A DNA stretch of 64,000 nt from Flammula alnicola (GCA_015499995.1 JADNRV010000244.1:1-64000), one strand, 5' to 3'; shown: positions 48,701-60,537, counted from the first letter of the stretch. Program-made: numbers and translations. Notes: a model not told the origin generated them from the sequence alone.

Positions 48701-51208
48701 ATGGTAAAGGGCATGAAGGAGGCGGCGACAGAGGCGGTGACTTGCCCTTCAGAGTCTGTCTCGAGCGCGATTGAGACAGGCGAGGACCTTGAGCATGTGT
48801 GTGGGTTCGTGCTGCATCATTCGTGCTCGCTGAACTCGGGTCCACATCTGGAGTCGAACCCGAACCGAGGCTTGGCAGTGTTGGCGTAGGTGGCAAGACA
48901 GAGGCAGGTGGTCGTGGCTGCGAGACGCTCGCTGGACCAAAAGTAGTGGTAGCGGTGGTAGTAGTCGGGATACGCGATGCGCTTAACACCTATGAACGGA
49001 TCACCAAATGAGTAAGCAAATCGGGCAAAGAAAGGTGCAGGACTCGAGAATATGCGAAGAATAGCCGAAGCGCTGGCGAAAAGGAGAAAGTAATGTATAA
49101 AAAGAAAGAAAAAGTTACACACCTCATCTTGACCCCCTGGTCGTTTCCCTCTCCCACGTCCAGCAAAAGCAACGCTAAAAACTGAGTTATCATCCTCCTT
49201 ATCTTCCTCCTGCTTGCCATTCCCATCATCACCCTCCACATTACCTTCCAACGAGGCCGACTCTGAAGCCGTAAAGAACGGCGTGGAAGGAGTGACAAGC
49301 GACCGGGTCGAGGCCGTCGACGTCGGCGAATACTGTGGCGCTTGCACATCACGCGAAGGCTCAGCCGTAGATGGGTATAAGGGAGGCGGAACGTGTTTCG
49401 ATTTCTGCGCCCGTCTTTGACTCTGGCTTTGACTTCCAATCGATACCCTCGACAGCGATGCCGCCTCCTCCAATGACAAACGCGCTTGGAGGCGCTGCTG
49501 CAGCCTCTCATGCTGGATAATAAGAGGGAGGAACGGCTCGTAGCTGAGCACGGACTGCGTGTCCAGGCTATCCTCATCACGCAACCCATATGCATCTGTG
49601 TCCTCAAACCCATCCCCAATCTCGCTTCTCCTCCCACCCCTCTGCCCATCCCGCCCCCGATCAAATGCATCGAAAAAAGAAGACGAAGAGCCTATGAAAG
49701 AGGACGATCCAACGCCCACCAAGGACGCGCGTCGGGCGTCAGACACAGAGGTGCTATCGCACGAGTACGATGAGGGCGAGGACACGACCGACGCAGACTG
49801 GGATACCCCTGATCCCGACCCGACCCAGAAGCTGACGACCGCCTTCGTCTTCCCCTCTTCCTCTGTCTGCCTCTCGATACTGCTGCTGCTGATGCATTAT
49901 TATTATTAGCAGAAGACATCGTCGCAAAACTAAGGCTAGCAGAAACGTCGTCGGACGTGAACGCACTAGACTGCGTCAGCGCGAGCGACGAGGCGGAGCG
50001 GAACGACGGCGACGAGGCGAAGGATACCACTGGCATAGACCCGGAAGTGAGTGTTATAGCGCGCGAGCGCGGGTTTCCGTTTCTTTGTGGCCTCCATGAG
50101 GGGGGAAGGTGGGCAGGCGAGCTCGTCCAAGTCTTCTGGCGCAGCCATGTGTCCGTTGATGAAGTGGGTAGAATAAGGCCGGACGTTCGCCTTGGACAAC
50201 TGTCGTTTAATCTTGGCGAACAGAGCGAGCGGGTTGTGGCGCTGTGACGTCGAGGAATGGGTTGGTGTCAAGGGTGGTGAAGTTGGGAATGAGGCAGTGG
50301 TTGGTGACGTAGGGGTATCAAGCACGCTCGCAAGATGAGCTGGAAGAGAGGTATGGCGAGAAGCAGTCGCGTTGGTATGGCTCTTCGGGGGTTCGATGGT
50401 AGATTTGCTAGTGATGATACCACCACCGCAGACACCACTTCCCATCCCCATACCCAAAGACAAGCAATTCGGGCCTAAATCGACTGTCGACATGGTCGCA
50501 GAGAGGATAGGACTCTTGATGGTGATTGGTACTGGGGGTAGGAGGGGACCAGGGCCTGTAGGTGCGACCAGTAGCATCTTGTTGATGTTGTTATGGTCGA
50601 TGGAATTCGAGTTGTGATTAGGTGGGCGAAAGGAACTCGAACTGCAATTTGTTCTGGAAAATGAGGTGTTAAAGGGTGATATATCGGAGGGCGTAGAGTC
50701 TGGAGAGGAGGATTCTAGAGCAAGCGAGAAGCCATGGCCGTTATTGCGGGTATTCTTGTTGTTCGGTATCGGTATCTGTGTCGTGTTCACGTTCGTGGTC
50801 GTGGGCTTTGACGTTGATGTTGGCTATGTACAAGGAGGGGTATAAAGGAGCGTAAGTTTTCTGGAGAAAGGACCGGACAAGACAAGAACAAGCCAAAAAA
50901 AAATGGAACAAGTGCAAGGTCTCCACGAACTAGGAAAAAGGAACAACCCGCTCGAAACCCTTTTTGAAAGATCTCAGGGACGTCATATTCATTTAATGGA
51001 GACTTGCCTTGGAGTCGTCTTTCTGGAACGCGCCATCACCGCGCCCCTGTGATACCTCCAATGAATGATCATGGCCGCCTCCGCGTGCAGGCCGGTTTTC
51101 TGCTAAGCTAGGCCTTTTCTCCGGCGCGATGCCTTCCAGATCAAATGAGCCGTCAAGAGCGGCAGACACAAGCTCCGCGAACTCGTCGATAGTGAAGGAT
51201 TCTGGCAT
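45730..51208 (-). CDS. Very large low-complexity Ser/Pro/Thr-rich protein
   Basis: A minus-strand gene of roughly 1,600 residues with no domain I recognise. Supported exons are 51208-51008 (start MPESFTIDEFAELVSAALDG), an exon beginning at 50823 that reads through NTTQIPIPNNKNTRNNGHGF, an exon ending at 49123 (frame holding SYSCDSTSVSDARRASLVGV), 48989-48654 and the last exon 48522-45730 (931 codons with stop). The exon borders between about 50300 and 49800 need at least one intron that I could not place in phase. Intron 1 has a GC donor (AAG|GCAAGT). The protein is dominated by Ser, Pro, Thr and short polar runs, with basic patches such as KIKRQLSKA and RSRSKSRTRTKS, suggesting a disordered regulatory or scaffold protein. 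The last exon includes a repetitive TSSPVSSPSSQPTTTASSFP-like stretch. The opposite strand has a 904-codon open frame, judged an artefact. Confidence 0.6.
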
Positions 51209-53076
51209 TGGCACCTCGGTGCCAGGTGAAGGGCGTAAGGAAGAGAGAGTAAGAAAACATTTCTGTGCATGGAAGAGAGTAGATATGCAGGCTGTCGTTC
51301 AGCATCTTGAGAAGTGCGCATGAAGGACAGTCGGCCAATCACGACTCCCTTTTTCGGCTGATTTTGTTCGGCAAGTACCGGACCCAGTTGCGCCGCAAAT
51401 TAAATCCACTTTGTGAGCAGATACTTCTTCTCTTCGCGGTTCATTCAACTTGCGCCAATCTGCTTCGGTGGAATCAAAGCTGCTTCTAGTGGCCCAAATT
51501 CCTCCCCTGCATGTGATACAGCAGCACGCTCTTCCCTTATCAGTTTCTTGCGTTTCTCAGCGTTCCTCCCATGTCATTCGTGATGCATGGCCATGGATCA
51601 ATCATGCATCTCAGTCACCGTCAGTGTCACTGGCCGGTTCGTCTCGAGCCATTGTTGTTCGAATCCAGTATCCCTCGGATTCAAAGGTCCTCTCACGCGG
51701 GATGCCCTTCTTTTAGCTACAATCAACATCTGTCAGGGAGTAAAAACTCGGAAAATAGTGGAATTTTTATCCTGGCCAGAGAAACGACGGGCTATCAAGA
51801 TGTTGATGTCGATGAGAAAATAAGTCTCGACAGCGATATCAAAACTTGATGAAGTCGGCGTCGAGACTCTTGTTATAGTAGGACATCGAGGTTTGATATG
51901 CTTAAACGTACCACTGGCGCCCGTACAAACCAAAGTCAGATTGTTATATTCATTGATCCAATCTCGGAAGCCCACCAGTATTTGTCAAATAGTATAGCTC
52001 AAATTTTTATTGCCAGATAACTTGTCGACTTATATCGGTTGGCCTGGCGGAAGAGCTGAATGATCTGCAGGAGAGAGTCAATCAGTAGAAAGTGCCTTAA
52101 ACCTCGAGAGGTGCATTTGAATTTTTTTTAAGCAATCTTTTTGACGGACAACGAAGGAGTGGCGCAAATATATGGGAGTATATTAGACGCGTTAGCATGT
52201 AAGCATGGTAAAACGGAAGGGTGCAAATCAATCTCACCTCTCGCAGAGACGCAGAGGTCGTCCCCGCCAATGCGGCTGCCGCAATACTAAATAGCGAAAA
52301 GCCCAGACCGCAGGCGTCATACCGCGTAGGCCCAGTCAATACCAGTGCCCAAGGACTAAGTATGACGCGCGATGAAGTCTGTAAAGCAGTTGACTCGGAC
52401 AAGGTTCTGCGGGATGATGGTGCGGGAAGGGAACCAAGAGACGACGGGAATGAACTGGGGCAGAGCTCCCCTTCTTATACAGTCCCCAATGCGTTGCATA
52501 TGTTTATCCTCCGTGGTCTAAAAATGAATCTCGTGCCCCAGATGCTCACATCCATCCCAATAAGGCAGTGTATTGCCCAATTTCGGTTGTCTTGGGGGTG
52601 CTCCAACATCTGAAAGTAAGGCACGTGCGCTGAGAGAGAGCATTTTATAGCGCCTATGCTGCTTAAAGGGAATGATGCAACAGATAAAGCCAAACCTGGA
52701 GTCAACCTTGGGTCAATCAGGGAATCCTTAGGGAATCCATTCAAATTCCACTTACATGGTACCAAAATTTGCTGTGCAGCAGCGATTACTCCGTAAAAGA
52801 CGTACTCGACCCAACTGAACGCACACTAAGACCGGGAGCTGGATTCCTCGGTCATCAGAATCATGGCCATGGGTGGATGCGGCATTGGCAGCAAGTACGG
52901 TTGGCCCGCCCTCACGTGACCACTTTGAAAACGCGAATAGTTTTTGAATGCAGAGCACAATAAATTCCCGTCTCTTTCCCTCACCCTTCAACCGCTTACT
53001 CCTCCAAGTCTTCGACTGTGCATTCTGCTCCTCAGAATTGGCGCGTTTATCAATCAAAGTACTCAACCCAAATACG
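51209..53076. other. Intergenic stretch before the F-box cluster
   Basis: No gene is supported. A minus-strand frame at 52402-52097 contains a hydrophobic segment (GLGFSLFSIAAAALAGTT) and can be joined through a CTGCAG acceptor to a short exon ending near 52000, but it begins with TTG and has no family resemblance, so I leave it as a weak candidate only. The sequence from about 52900 on is homologous to the promoters of the other F-box paralogues and holds a CACGTG box at 52913. Confidence 0.4.
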
Positions 53077-53645
53077 ATGCCACCACGAATGCGTTCAAAC
53101 CGCATTCAAGTGAACTCCTCGAAACGCAAAGAGTGGTAGCCAGCGGGCATATATTCAACACACGAGGCTTTCCCATTCTTCCAGACAAGCTGTGCCTCGA
53201 AATTGTATCTAATATGCTAGCAATTCCGATCCCAACCCGAGACAGACCCTTCAGCAGCGATGCTTTCCGTGACAGACATCTCACACCTGTCCGCGTTGTC
53301 GCAGACATGCCGTTCTCTTCGACGCGTCTTCTTGCGGTATTTGTGGAAACGCATCGAAGTTTATGAGGGAATAGAAGCAGCAAAAGGTCCCCTTTTCGGG
53401 ATTAATTACGGTAAAAAAAGGCATTGCTATGAATGACTTATGCTGAGGAGCTCGTGCGTCAGTTGAAGGTTGTCACTGTTCGCAAACCCAATTTGGCAGA
53501 ATATGTTAAGTAAGTCGGCAAATTGCTGTATCGAATGGTTCTCACATTACTTTGATTTCTTATGTAGTTTCCTTTACGTGGTCATCGTCAAACATTCCGT
53601 CGGTACGGTGCTTCCGTATTCAAATTGGCGCCCGTTGCATGATGA
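53077..53645 (+). pseudogene. F-box protein, paralogue B, decayed 5' half
   Basis: The start MPPRMRSNRIQVNSSKRKEW matches the other copies but soon meets a stop, and the F-box part (FPILPDKLCLEIVSNMLAIP) continues in another frame. The LTLFALSQTCRSLRRV motif is scrambled by a further frame change (LTPVRVVADMPFSSTRLLAV). A later segment VVIVKHSVGTVLP corresponds to exon 2 of paralogue C, then homology stops abruptly near 53610 and the promoter of paralogue C begins. The gene is thus a truncated, frameshifted relic created by a tandem duplication whose second copy replaced its 3' part. Confidence 0.75.
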
Positions 53646-53793
53646 CATTGGCACGTGACGAATGTGGAAGCGCGAAACAGTTTTGTCTCAAGTGCAAAGC
53701 ACTATGTTTTATCTCATTCCAGTCTCTTTCCCTCCTCTTTCGAACACTTGACTCTGTCCACGCCGTTTATCAGCATTGGTACGATTCAAAACG

Positions 53794-55093
53794 ATGGCAC
53801 CGCGAACGCGTTCCAACCGCAGTGAATCCCCCGCACGGCCAAAGTTGCTAGCCAGCGGGCAGGTATTCAACACACGAGGTTTTCCTGCTCTTCCAGATGA
53901 GCTTTACCTCGAAATTGTGTCCAATTTTCCAGAAATTCCTGTCCCAACCCAATACCGCCGCGTCCACAGCAAAGTGTTCCATGATAGACACCTCACGTTG
54001 TTCGCATTATCCCAGACATGCCGTTCTCTTCGACGTGTCTTCTTGCGGTATTTGTGGCAGCGCATCGAGGTGTACGACGGAATGGATACAGGAGAGGGTC
54101 CTCTTCCCCCGCCCACTATTAATTACGGTCGATTCCCTACTAGATTCAACACTACCAACAAGAAGCATGCTAAGGAGCTCGTGCGGCAATTGGAGATCGT
54201 CACTGTTCGCGACCCCAGCCTCGCAGAACATGTCAAGTAAGTAGACAAGTCGCCATACGTAATGGTTCTCACATCAATTGATTTATTATGCAGCATCCTT
54301 AACGTAGTCGTCGTCAGTCATTCTGTCGGTACGGTGCTTCCAGAGCTGGCACGATGCATGGCCCTTTTCCCGAACCTCCACACAGTCCAACTCTGCGTCC
54401 TCCTGGAGTCCAGTTACCGAGTTCGTAACACGTTTACTGGTTACAATTATCCTCAAATTCGCCATCTCTGCATTTCATCTGAAGCATCCATCATCCTTCC
54501 CTCTTGTCCTGAAGTGCGATCGATTACCCCCTACCTAGGTTGTCCGTGGCTCAGCCTGTTACGAGACGTTATGAAATGTCGTCCTTTCTCTAAGCTTGAG
54601 ACCCTTGGTCCTGTTGTACACGCGCCAGATACCTTTCAGAGTACGTTTTTCGGTGCCATTCCCAGCTTCATCTCCCTGATCTCACGGGTTCTTAGAGATG
54701 GCTCGAAGTTTTCCAAGCTTGCGCGATCTCACTCTGGATAGTGACATTCTCCAGAGCAGTGATTTTGTAAGCTTTCCCCCTGCTGCATGTTCATTCCGTT
54801 CTAGATTAATGATATCTGTTGCTCAGGCACACATACAACAGTTATCTAAACTGGCTCACTTGCAAACGATTAGAATTACGCCGAGTTTGAGGCAGAGACA
54901 TAGGGTACCTTCCTATGCCTTTGACTCCGTTTTCGTTGACCCGATATCTAACCCAGAAAAAGTGGCAGAATGGGTGAGGTGGGGGCGCGCCGTTCTGTCG
55001 AGTAGCTCGAATACGGGCGACCAACTGTCAGGGACTCAGAAAAAAGTGGTCGTTACTCATCTAGATGGCAATATAAAAACCTTTGTTCTATAG
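53794..55093 (+). CDS. F-box protein, paralogue C (intact)
   Basis: Four exons (53794-54236, 54294-54640, 54696-54766, 54827-55093) give 375 residues starting MAPRTRSNRSESPARPKLLA. The F-box-like segment is FPALPDELYLEIVSNFPEIP followed by LTLFALSQTCRSLRRVFLRY. The C-terminal half (NLHTVQLCVLLESSYRV, SFPSLRDLTLDSDIL, HIQQLSKLAHLQTIRI) looks like degenerate leucine-rich repeats, as in many fungal F-box/LRR proteins that bind SCF substrates. It is the only one of three paralogues in the window with a full open frame. A CACGTG box lies 137 bp upstream of the ATG, at 53652-53657. Confidence 0.75.
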
Positions 55094-55657
55094 CCTCTAA
55101 TATAACTGCATTTTTTGCCTTATCTTATCTTCATGTACGTCAGATTCTAGGTGATGCGAATCGCGTTTGTCCGACGTCGATGTACCCTCAATATACCGTT
55201 TCTCAACTGTATCATAAACACTGATGTACCCACCAGCTTCATTTCCCCCCCCTCGAATGCTGGGCAAAATGAAAGAATCGAATGGCTTGAAAGTTCAGGT
55301 GGCTGTCTAGATGAAGACCATGGGCCCGAATCTTCTCGAAACACGGTGTAAGTACTCGTAGCAATGAAGTCGCGTAAGTTCAGATTAGCACGTACATGGG
55401 TGTGCAAGTCCATGTGCCAGTGCCAGCGCTACCATGATCCCACACATACTATTACTTACGCCGCTCCCTTGGCACGTTGCCAACAGTCCAACGGCGGATC
55501 TAAGCTGTTGTTCTAGGAAGACATTTAGAATGGTTGAATGAATAAGCACATAAGCTCGAGGTTCTCTAGAGTCTGTGGGTTCGGAGAGGTCTCCGTACGT
55601 CACCAAAATATTGTAACAGGCTGGTATGACAATGGATGTGTAGGTGCTAAGAATACA
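55094..55657. other. Intergenic between F-box C and the inverted-repeat element
   Basis: The stretch has several short frames on both strands but nothing recognisable, and no splice-supported coding sequence. It is the 3' side of paralogue C. Confidence 0.4.
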
Positions 55658-56100
55658 CACGGCGGACATTCAACTGTCAAGTCGGCCGACCGGTTGTCCT
55701 GTTAAGTCATACAGAGGTTACCGGCAAGTCATAACCTGTCATGACACAGGTTGACTTGCCGGTCACAGTGGCCGATGTCACGCTCTTTCTTTTTTTTAAT
55801 GTTCTCGCCTCATATTCTGCGTATTTAATAGTACTCATGTGTCGTGTTTATTCGAATTCATTCCCTCACTATCAATCTACGTATTGTCTTCGCCACTATT
55901 TGAATTCGCTTTAATCTAACGTTAGCAACTAACAAACATAAGTATGAGGCGAGAACATTTTAAAAAAAGAAAGAGCGTGACATCGGCCACTGTGACCGGC
56001 AAGTCAACCTGTGTCATGACAGGTTATGACTTGCCGGTAACCTCTGTATGACTTAACAGGACAACCGGTCGGCCGACTTGACAGTTGAATGTCCGCCGTG
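55658..56100. mobile_element. MITE-like element with ~157-bp near-perfect inverted repeats
   Basis: Positions 55658-55814 match the reverse complement of 55943-56100 almost base for base; the only visible difference is a T/A run length (TTTTTTTTAA against TTTTTTTAAA). The tips read CACGGCGGACATTC. The element is flanked on both sides by ACA, a likely 3-bp target duplication, and each arm also contains a smaller hairpin (ACCGGCAAGTCA ... TGACTTGCCGGT). The ~128-bp centre is A/T-rich and non-coding. A 3-bp duplication and CAC tips are compatible with CMC/CACTA- or Harbinger-like families, but that is inference. It ends 28 bp downstream of the NUDIX gene's stop codon. The high arm identity suggests recent activity. 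Confidence 0.85.
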
Positions 56101-56127
56101 ACAAGCCAACCTCGAATCCAAGCATTA

Positions 56128-57214
56128 TTATTTAGGTCCATATGCGACACGGTTCGCTTCATAAGCCTTGACTATCGCCTCATACGTCCGTAGCTGATCA
56201 AAAGCATATCGCTCAAATTGGGGTTGTTTCTGGTATGCAATCTCCGCTGCCCGAATCTGCGTATATGTCCCGAGATCGTCAGATATTCATACATTTCTTA
56301 TTTCAATCGTGAAGGCATACCAGGATGTCCGCGGTCATACCGGTTATAGGAGAGGCGGAGGTTTGGTAGCAATGTAGGCGATATGTCATTCCACCCAGTG
56401 CCTTTACGACATAGTCTACGTGGTGCTGTAGAGAGATAAGAGGTGAGTAAGTTTCGAAAAGATACTGTACAACGAAAATGATCCCTACATGATGCTTCGA
56501 CTCATAGGGCCAATATTCACTCCCATGCGCAACGAGTGTCTCCAAACTGGGCGCAAGGTTTGGTTCGAGGATGGCCTCGAGCGGATGCGAGAATATATGA
56601 TCTACCTCCCCCTTGCCTGCCCTCAGCACGTCGAGGATCGAGTTGTCTGTGAGCAGAGCAACGACAGGGGTGACAATGAGTGCATGGAATGGGTTAAGCT
56701 CAAGTGTTCCGAGTATATGGACATGCGGTGAATCTAAAGGCAGGGATACCTCCTCGTTGGCTTCTCGGCACTAGACGGCTGGGGGTCAACAACTCTGCAT
56801 CCGAATACATAAGTGAACGCAGTAAAGCCACCTACCGCTGTAACAACTATATCTCCATCCGCATCTTCCATCTTCCCACCAGGCAAAGATGTTTGTCCTC
56901 CATGCGTTCTCAGCTCCTTCGCCCGTGTCGTCAGCAGGACGCGGAGTTGTCCATCTTGTTCGAATAAAAGAACGAGCACCGCTGCCAATCTCGTTGAAGG
57001 CTTGTCTTTCCTGTTAATTGCGATCGTCAGTACAACATTGCATCAACAAATGGACATATCTATAACTGACGGACAGATATGATATCCGCGATTCTTGTTC
57101 GGCCTTGGAGGAGCGGAAGAACTCGGTCAAGTTCTTGATGCAAGACTTGGTCTGGTCCGAGAAGTGAGCATCCCAGAACGACGAGGGTATTTCTGCGGCG
57201 ATGTCTTGATTCAT
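56128..57214 (-). CDS. PCD1: NUDIX hydrolase, coenzyme A diphosphatase type
   Basis: Enzymes of this type cleave CoA and its derivatives to 3',5'-ADP and phosphopantetheine, often in peroxisomes. Five exons (57214-57075, 57010-56836, 56770-56489, 56425-56321, 56256-56128) give 276 residues. The stretch VLLTTRAKELRTHGGQTSLP and GGK matches the CoA-specific signature upstream of the Nudix box, and GDIVVTACREANEEVSL is the box itself, with Ser in place of the usual Gly near its end (EEVSL for EEIGL). The start at 57214 follows an upstream in-frame stop; an extra 5' exon cannot be excluded, and there is no clear C-terminal SKL-type peroxisome signal (end VAYGPK). Symbol from the yeast homologue. 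Confidence 0.82.
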
Positions 57215-57570
57215 TGTCTTCACCAAAGGGAAAAGACAGAAGAGATTGTGCGTTTGCTGACGCGTTGCGATACCGGAGTCCTCGAAAGCCGGTCCGAGGT
57301 TGGACGGTTCGTCGGGTATAAGCTATGATATCCAGGCTTAGACAGTGCAGAAACTCGAGGCATTTCGTCTGACCCACAAAACATTCGAAGAAAGGGTCCC
57401 TTCGAGCGGAGGCGCATTTCTGCCGCCCTCTTGCATGGAGAAAAGTAGGAGAAAGTGTCGAGTTATGAAGGACGATCCAGAACAGAAATCAAACGGCCTC
57501 GGGCTCGGAACATAACATGCGCAACTAATGACATCATGTGACGCCCGTCTTAAGTTCGCGAATTTAAATC
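57215..57570. promoter_or_regulatory. Divergent promoter between the NUDIX and caleosin genes
   Basis: The two start codons are 356 bp apart and point away from each other, so this interval must hold both promoters. I see no unambiguous factor site. Shared control would be plausible, since one gene acts on CoA pools and the other on lipid droplets, but that is inference. Confidence 0.5.
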
Positions 57571-58572
57571 ATGCCCAGTGTCTTCAAACTTGACTTGAAC
57601 AACAACAGTGTATCAACTCTCCCGCCAAATAAAATGGTAGCCCCAGTTGACGGACCCTCGCCAGCACCAGGAATTGGCTTTGCACCAGGAAAAAAGAATA
57701 CGGACCTTCAGTCGCATGTCGCCTTCTTCGACCGAGACTGCGACGGGATTATCTGGCCCAGCGATACGTACGTAAAGCCCCATTCTTCTGCTTCATGAGT
57801 GATGGATAATAAAACGCTTAACGTATTTTATCTTACAGATATATGGGCTTCAGGGAGCTCCAATTCAACATAATTTTCTCCATTCTCTCCATGCTGTTCA
57901 TCCACGGCGGGTTTTCGTAAGTCATGACACGCCCGTCTTAGTTGCGAAGGCTCTTAAATCGCTCATCCACCTTAATACTTACACATATCACAGATACGTT
58001 ACGTGGGGACGTATTCTCCCCGATCCGTTCTTCCGTCTCAAGATCAAATATATGCATAGGGTATGTCCTTCTCCGATTATATGCACCGAATTCCTCGTCT
58101 AGTGTTTGCGCAAATTTTAGGGAAAGCACGGCTCGGACTCGGAGGTCTATACCACCTTGGGCGAGTTCGATAACGACCGGTTCAATTACATGTTTGACAT
58201 GTACTCTTCCGAGCCCCACACCCACCTCAAGTTCAACGAGGGTGTGCGTATGGTGCATGGCAATATGAATCCATACGATTTCGTCAGTCTACGCTCGCTG
58301 CTTTCTAACTTATATTTTAACCAACCTAATTTTCTTGCTTCCATAGTTCGGCTGGTTCGCAGCAACGCTTGAATGGCTCGCGACTTACATCTTGCTTTGG
58401 CCTCAGGACCCAATGGGAATGAAGAAGGAAGATGTCAAAGCCGTCTATAACGTGCGTCGAATGTTACTTGTTATCGCTCTTTTCCATTACCTCGCAGGGT
58501 AAATACTGATGGCGCTCAATCCAATAGGGATCCATATTTTACAAGATTTCCGGAAGGAAAGTCAAGCTTTAG
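57571..58572 (+). CDS. Caleosin / peroxygenase
   Basis: Caleosins are calcium-binding, haem-containing proteins of lipid droplets and microsomal membranes that oxidise unsaturated fatty acids with hydroperoxides. Six exons (57571-57767, 57839-57916, 57994-58060, 58121-58282, 58347-58451, 58528-58572) give 217 residues. One EF-hand, FFDRDCDGIIWPSDTYMGFR, precedes a hydrophobic stretch (FNIIFSILSMLFIHGGFS) and the conserved C-terminal block FGWFAATLEWLATYILLWPQ, DPMGMKKEDVKAVYNGSIFY. Conserved His residues that could hold haem are present (SHVAFFDRD near residue 49, IHGGFS and MVHGNMNP). Length and motif order agree with fungal caleosins of this type. Confidence 0.9.
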
Positions 58573-60537
58573 ACGGGGAGAATGGACAGGAATTTCGGTA
58601 TCATTCTGTAGATTTTATTTTGTTTGTATTGGAAAGGACCGTTTAGACTTTGTAGAGTGTTCGCGAAATCAAAAGGCAATGGCAGCCAGGAGTGACATGA
58701 AAAGGATCTTACATGCATTTTAAAACGTCAAGCCTTCAGTTTGTCGTCCTGTGACTCCTTGGGACTCATCATGTTGGAGACTGCTCAGTGCCTTTCCAGA
58801 AGAAACGTGTTGCTCGATCTCTGGCATGAATCGTTCTTATCCCACACGTAGCCATTGCGCAGTGCGCAAAGGAGAACATTTTGCGACTCATGCGTTCGAC
58901 GACAAGTAATTACGCCTTTTATGTCGACGTTTGTACATTGATCAATTCTGCTCGTGTCCAGTATTCAGCAGTTCCGCTTTCCTTGAGTATGGAAAAATCT
59001 GAGAGCTCAATTGAATCACAGTTTAGAAGGATCTCATATTTCCTTCCCCTCTCCCTGTTACCTGAATATTTTTAGTAGACGTTCCACTCCGAAAATAATT
59101 GTGACCACGAGTTGAACAAGCTAGCACATTTGAGAGGAATCTGTGCTAATAACGGTTTATAATTTATATTATGTACGCGTTCTCTCGAAAACGTAGAGTG
59201 AGGTATCTCCCGCCCTTTCCCCTCTCGCCCTTTCCCTCCAAACGTCTCCCCATTCCGGTTGAAAGGCAGAAAGAAGTAATAGAAGAACTAAGGACTTGCA
59301 CCGACGATCATACATCCGCCTACAGCGTACATTTGGGGTACGTGTATCCGAGTGAGGACGACGAGTGAGGACCTTTCTTATAGGAATGTCGACGTCTTTG
59401 GGCTGGATTGCGGGCCGAGCTAATAGGGTATCAAGCCCAACGTCAAGGCTGGTAAGTCGATGTCCGTAATGTATAAAGCAGCGTCAAAGCTGGGGCCAGA
59501 TCCAGGAGCCATGCTGCCCGACTTTTTCGCGACCTCGGGCAGGCGATGAGCGCATAGTAGAACTACAACGTTTCGTCGTGAGAAATTCATGGATTCGAAG
59601 AAGTCTCTTTTCCATGATCAGCGCTCGGCGCCTAACTCTAGTCGGATGTCGTATTTTCTTGTGAGGCGGATGGTGCGTACACCTCTGTCGAAAGAACGCA
59701 GTGTTATTAGAGTCAGAACCGACACAGGAGAAGTTTTTCTATCCAGCCCTAAGACGAAATACGAACTAGATGGAAAGCTGTGACTGCATACACGTGTGGA
59801 TAAATCCAAGGCGCTGGAAGGTATTTGGGAGTTCTTGATTACCGCCAGACTCCATTTCGGCGTATTCGGCTTTCATCATATGCATGCATCTTCTTCTTCA
59901 TCTCCGCCTTACTCCTCCTACCTTTCCTTCCTCTTCGAATCCGAATGTGTTCGTTTTCCACAGGAATCCATGGCGATAGCACAATGTCGTGTACCTGTCA
60001 TTAGAGGATTATAAATATTAGAAGGCTGGCAGGGAGAGGTCGTGGCTGTGGTCTATTAATAGGTGCTGTCCCCAGCCCTTCAAGACGATATGCTGCGCTC
60101 GAGGGCTCCAGGTATCGAAAATATCGAAGACTCCGAGGAAATGGGCTTTTGTTTTGTGCGTTTTGGGAGTATAAATAGCTTGCTGGAGCTGATTTCAATG
60201 ATGGAAAAGACAATACAATAGATGTCTGGCTGGGTCGCGGGCGGATTGTGATTCTGACTGGACATCTTCGCCAAAGAACTCGAGTGGGCATGAGGCAAGT
60301 AGGGTGCGTGCTTACAAGGAGATGACAGCTCGGATTTCGGGACGACCCTACGTGCAATTGAAGATATCCAGTACACAGTCGATGAACGGGGTCCCTGGAA
60401 ATAACTGGCGGTAAATAAGAACGTCGCGGATAATACCTCTGGAGGTGTTAGAGTGTTTGATTGCTGTGAATAGCATTCGTAGAAATGGAAATTCAGTTGA
60501 TAACTTGGGTATGCACAACAAGTTTGGATTCTAAAAT
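58573..60537. other. 2-kb interval, no supported gene
   Basis: Two plus-strand frames, 59171-59368 (MYAFSRKRRVRYLPPFPLSP) and 59589-59783 (MDSKKSLFHDQRSAPNSSRM), are each about 65 codons. Neither has a family resemblance, a splice partner or a hydrophobic signal, so I do not call them genes. Minus-strand frames near 60001-60357 are also unremarkable. Confidence 0.4.

Noticed and set aside
52097..52402. Minus-strand frame with one possible membrane helix
   Set aside because: It starts with TTG, shows no family resemblance and the joined product is only about 75 residues; kept as a weak candidate in the interval note.
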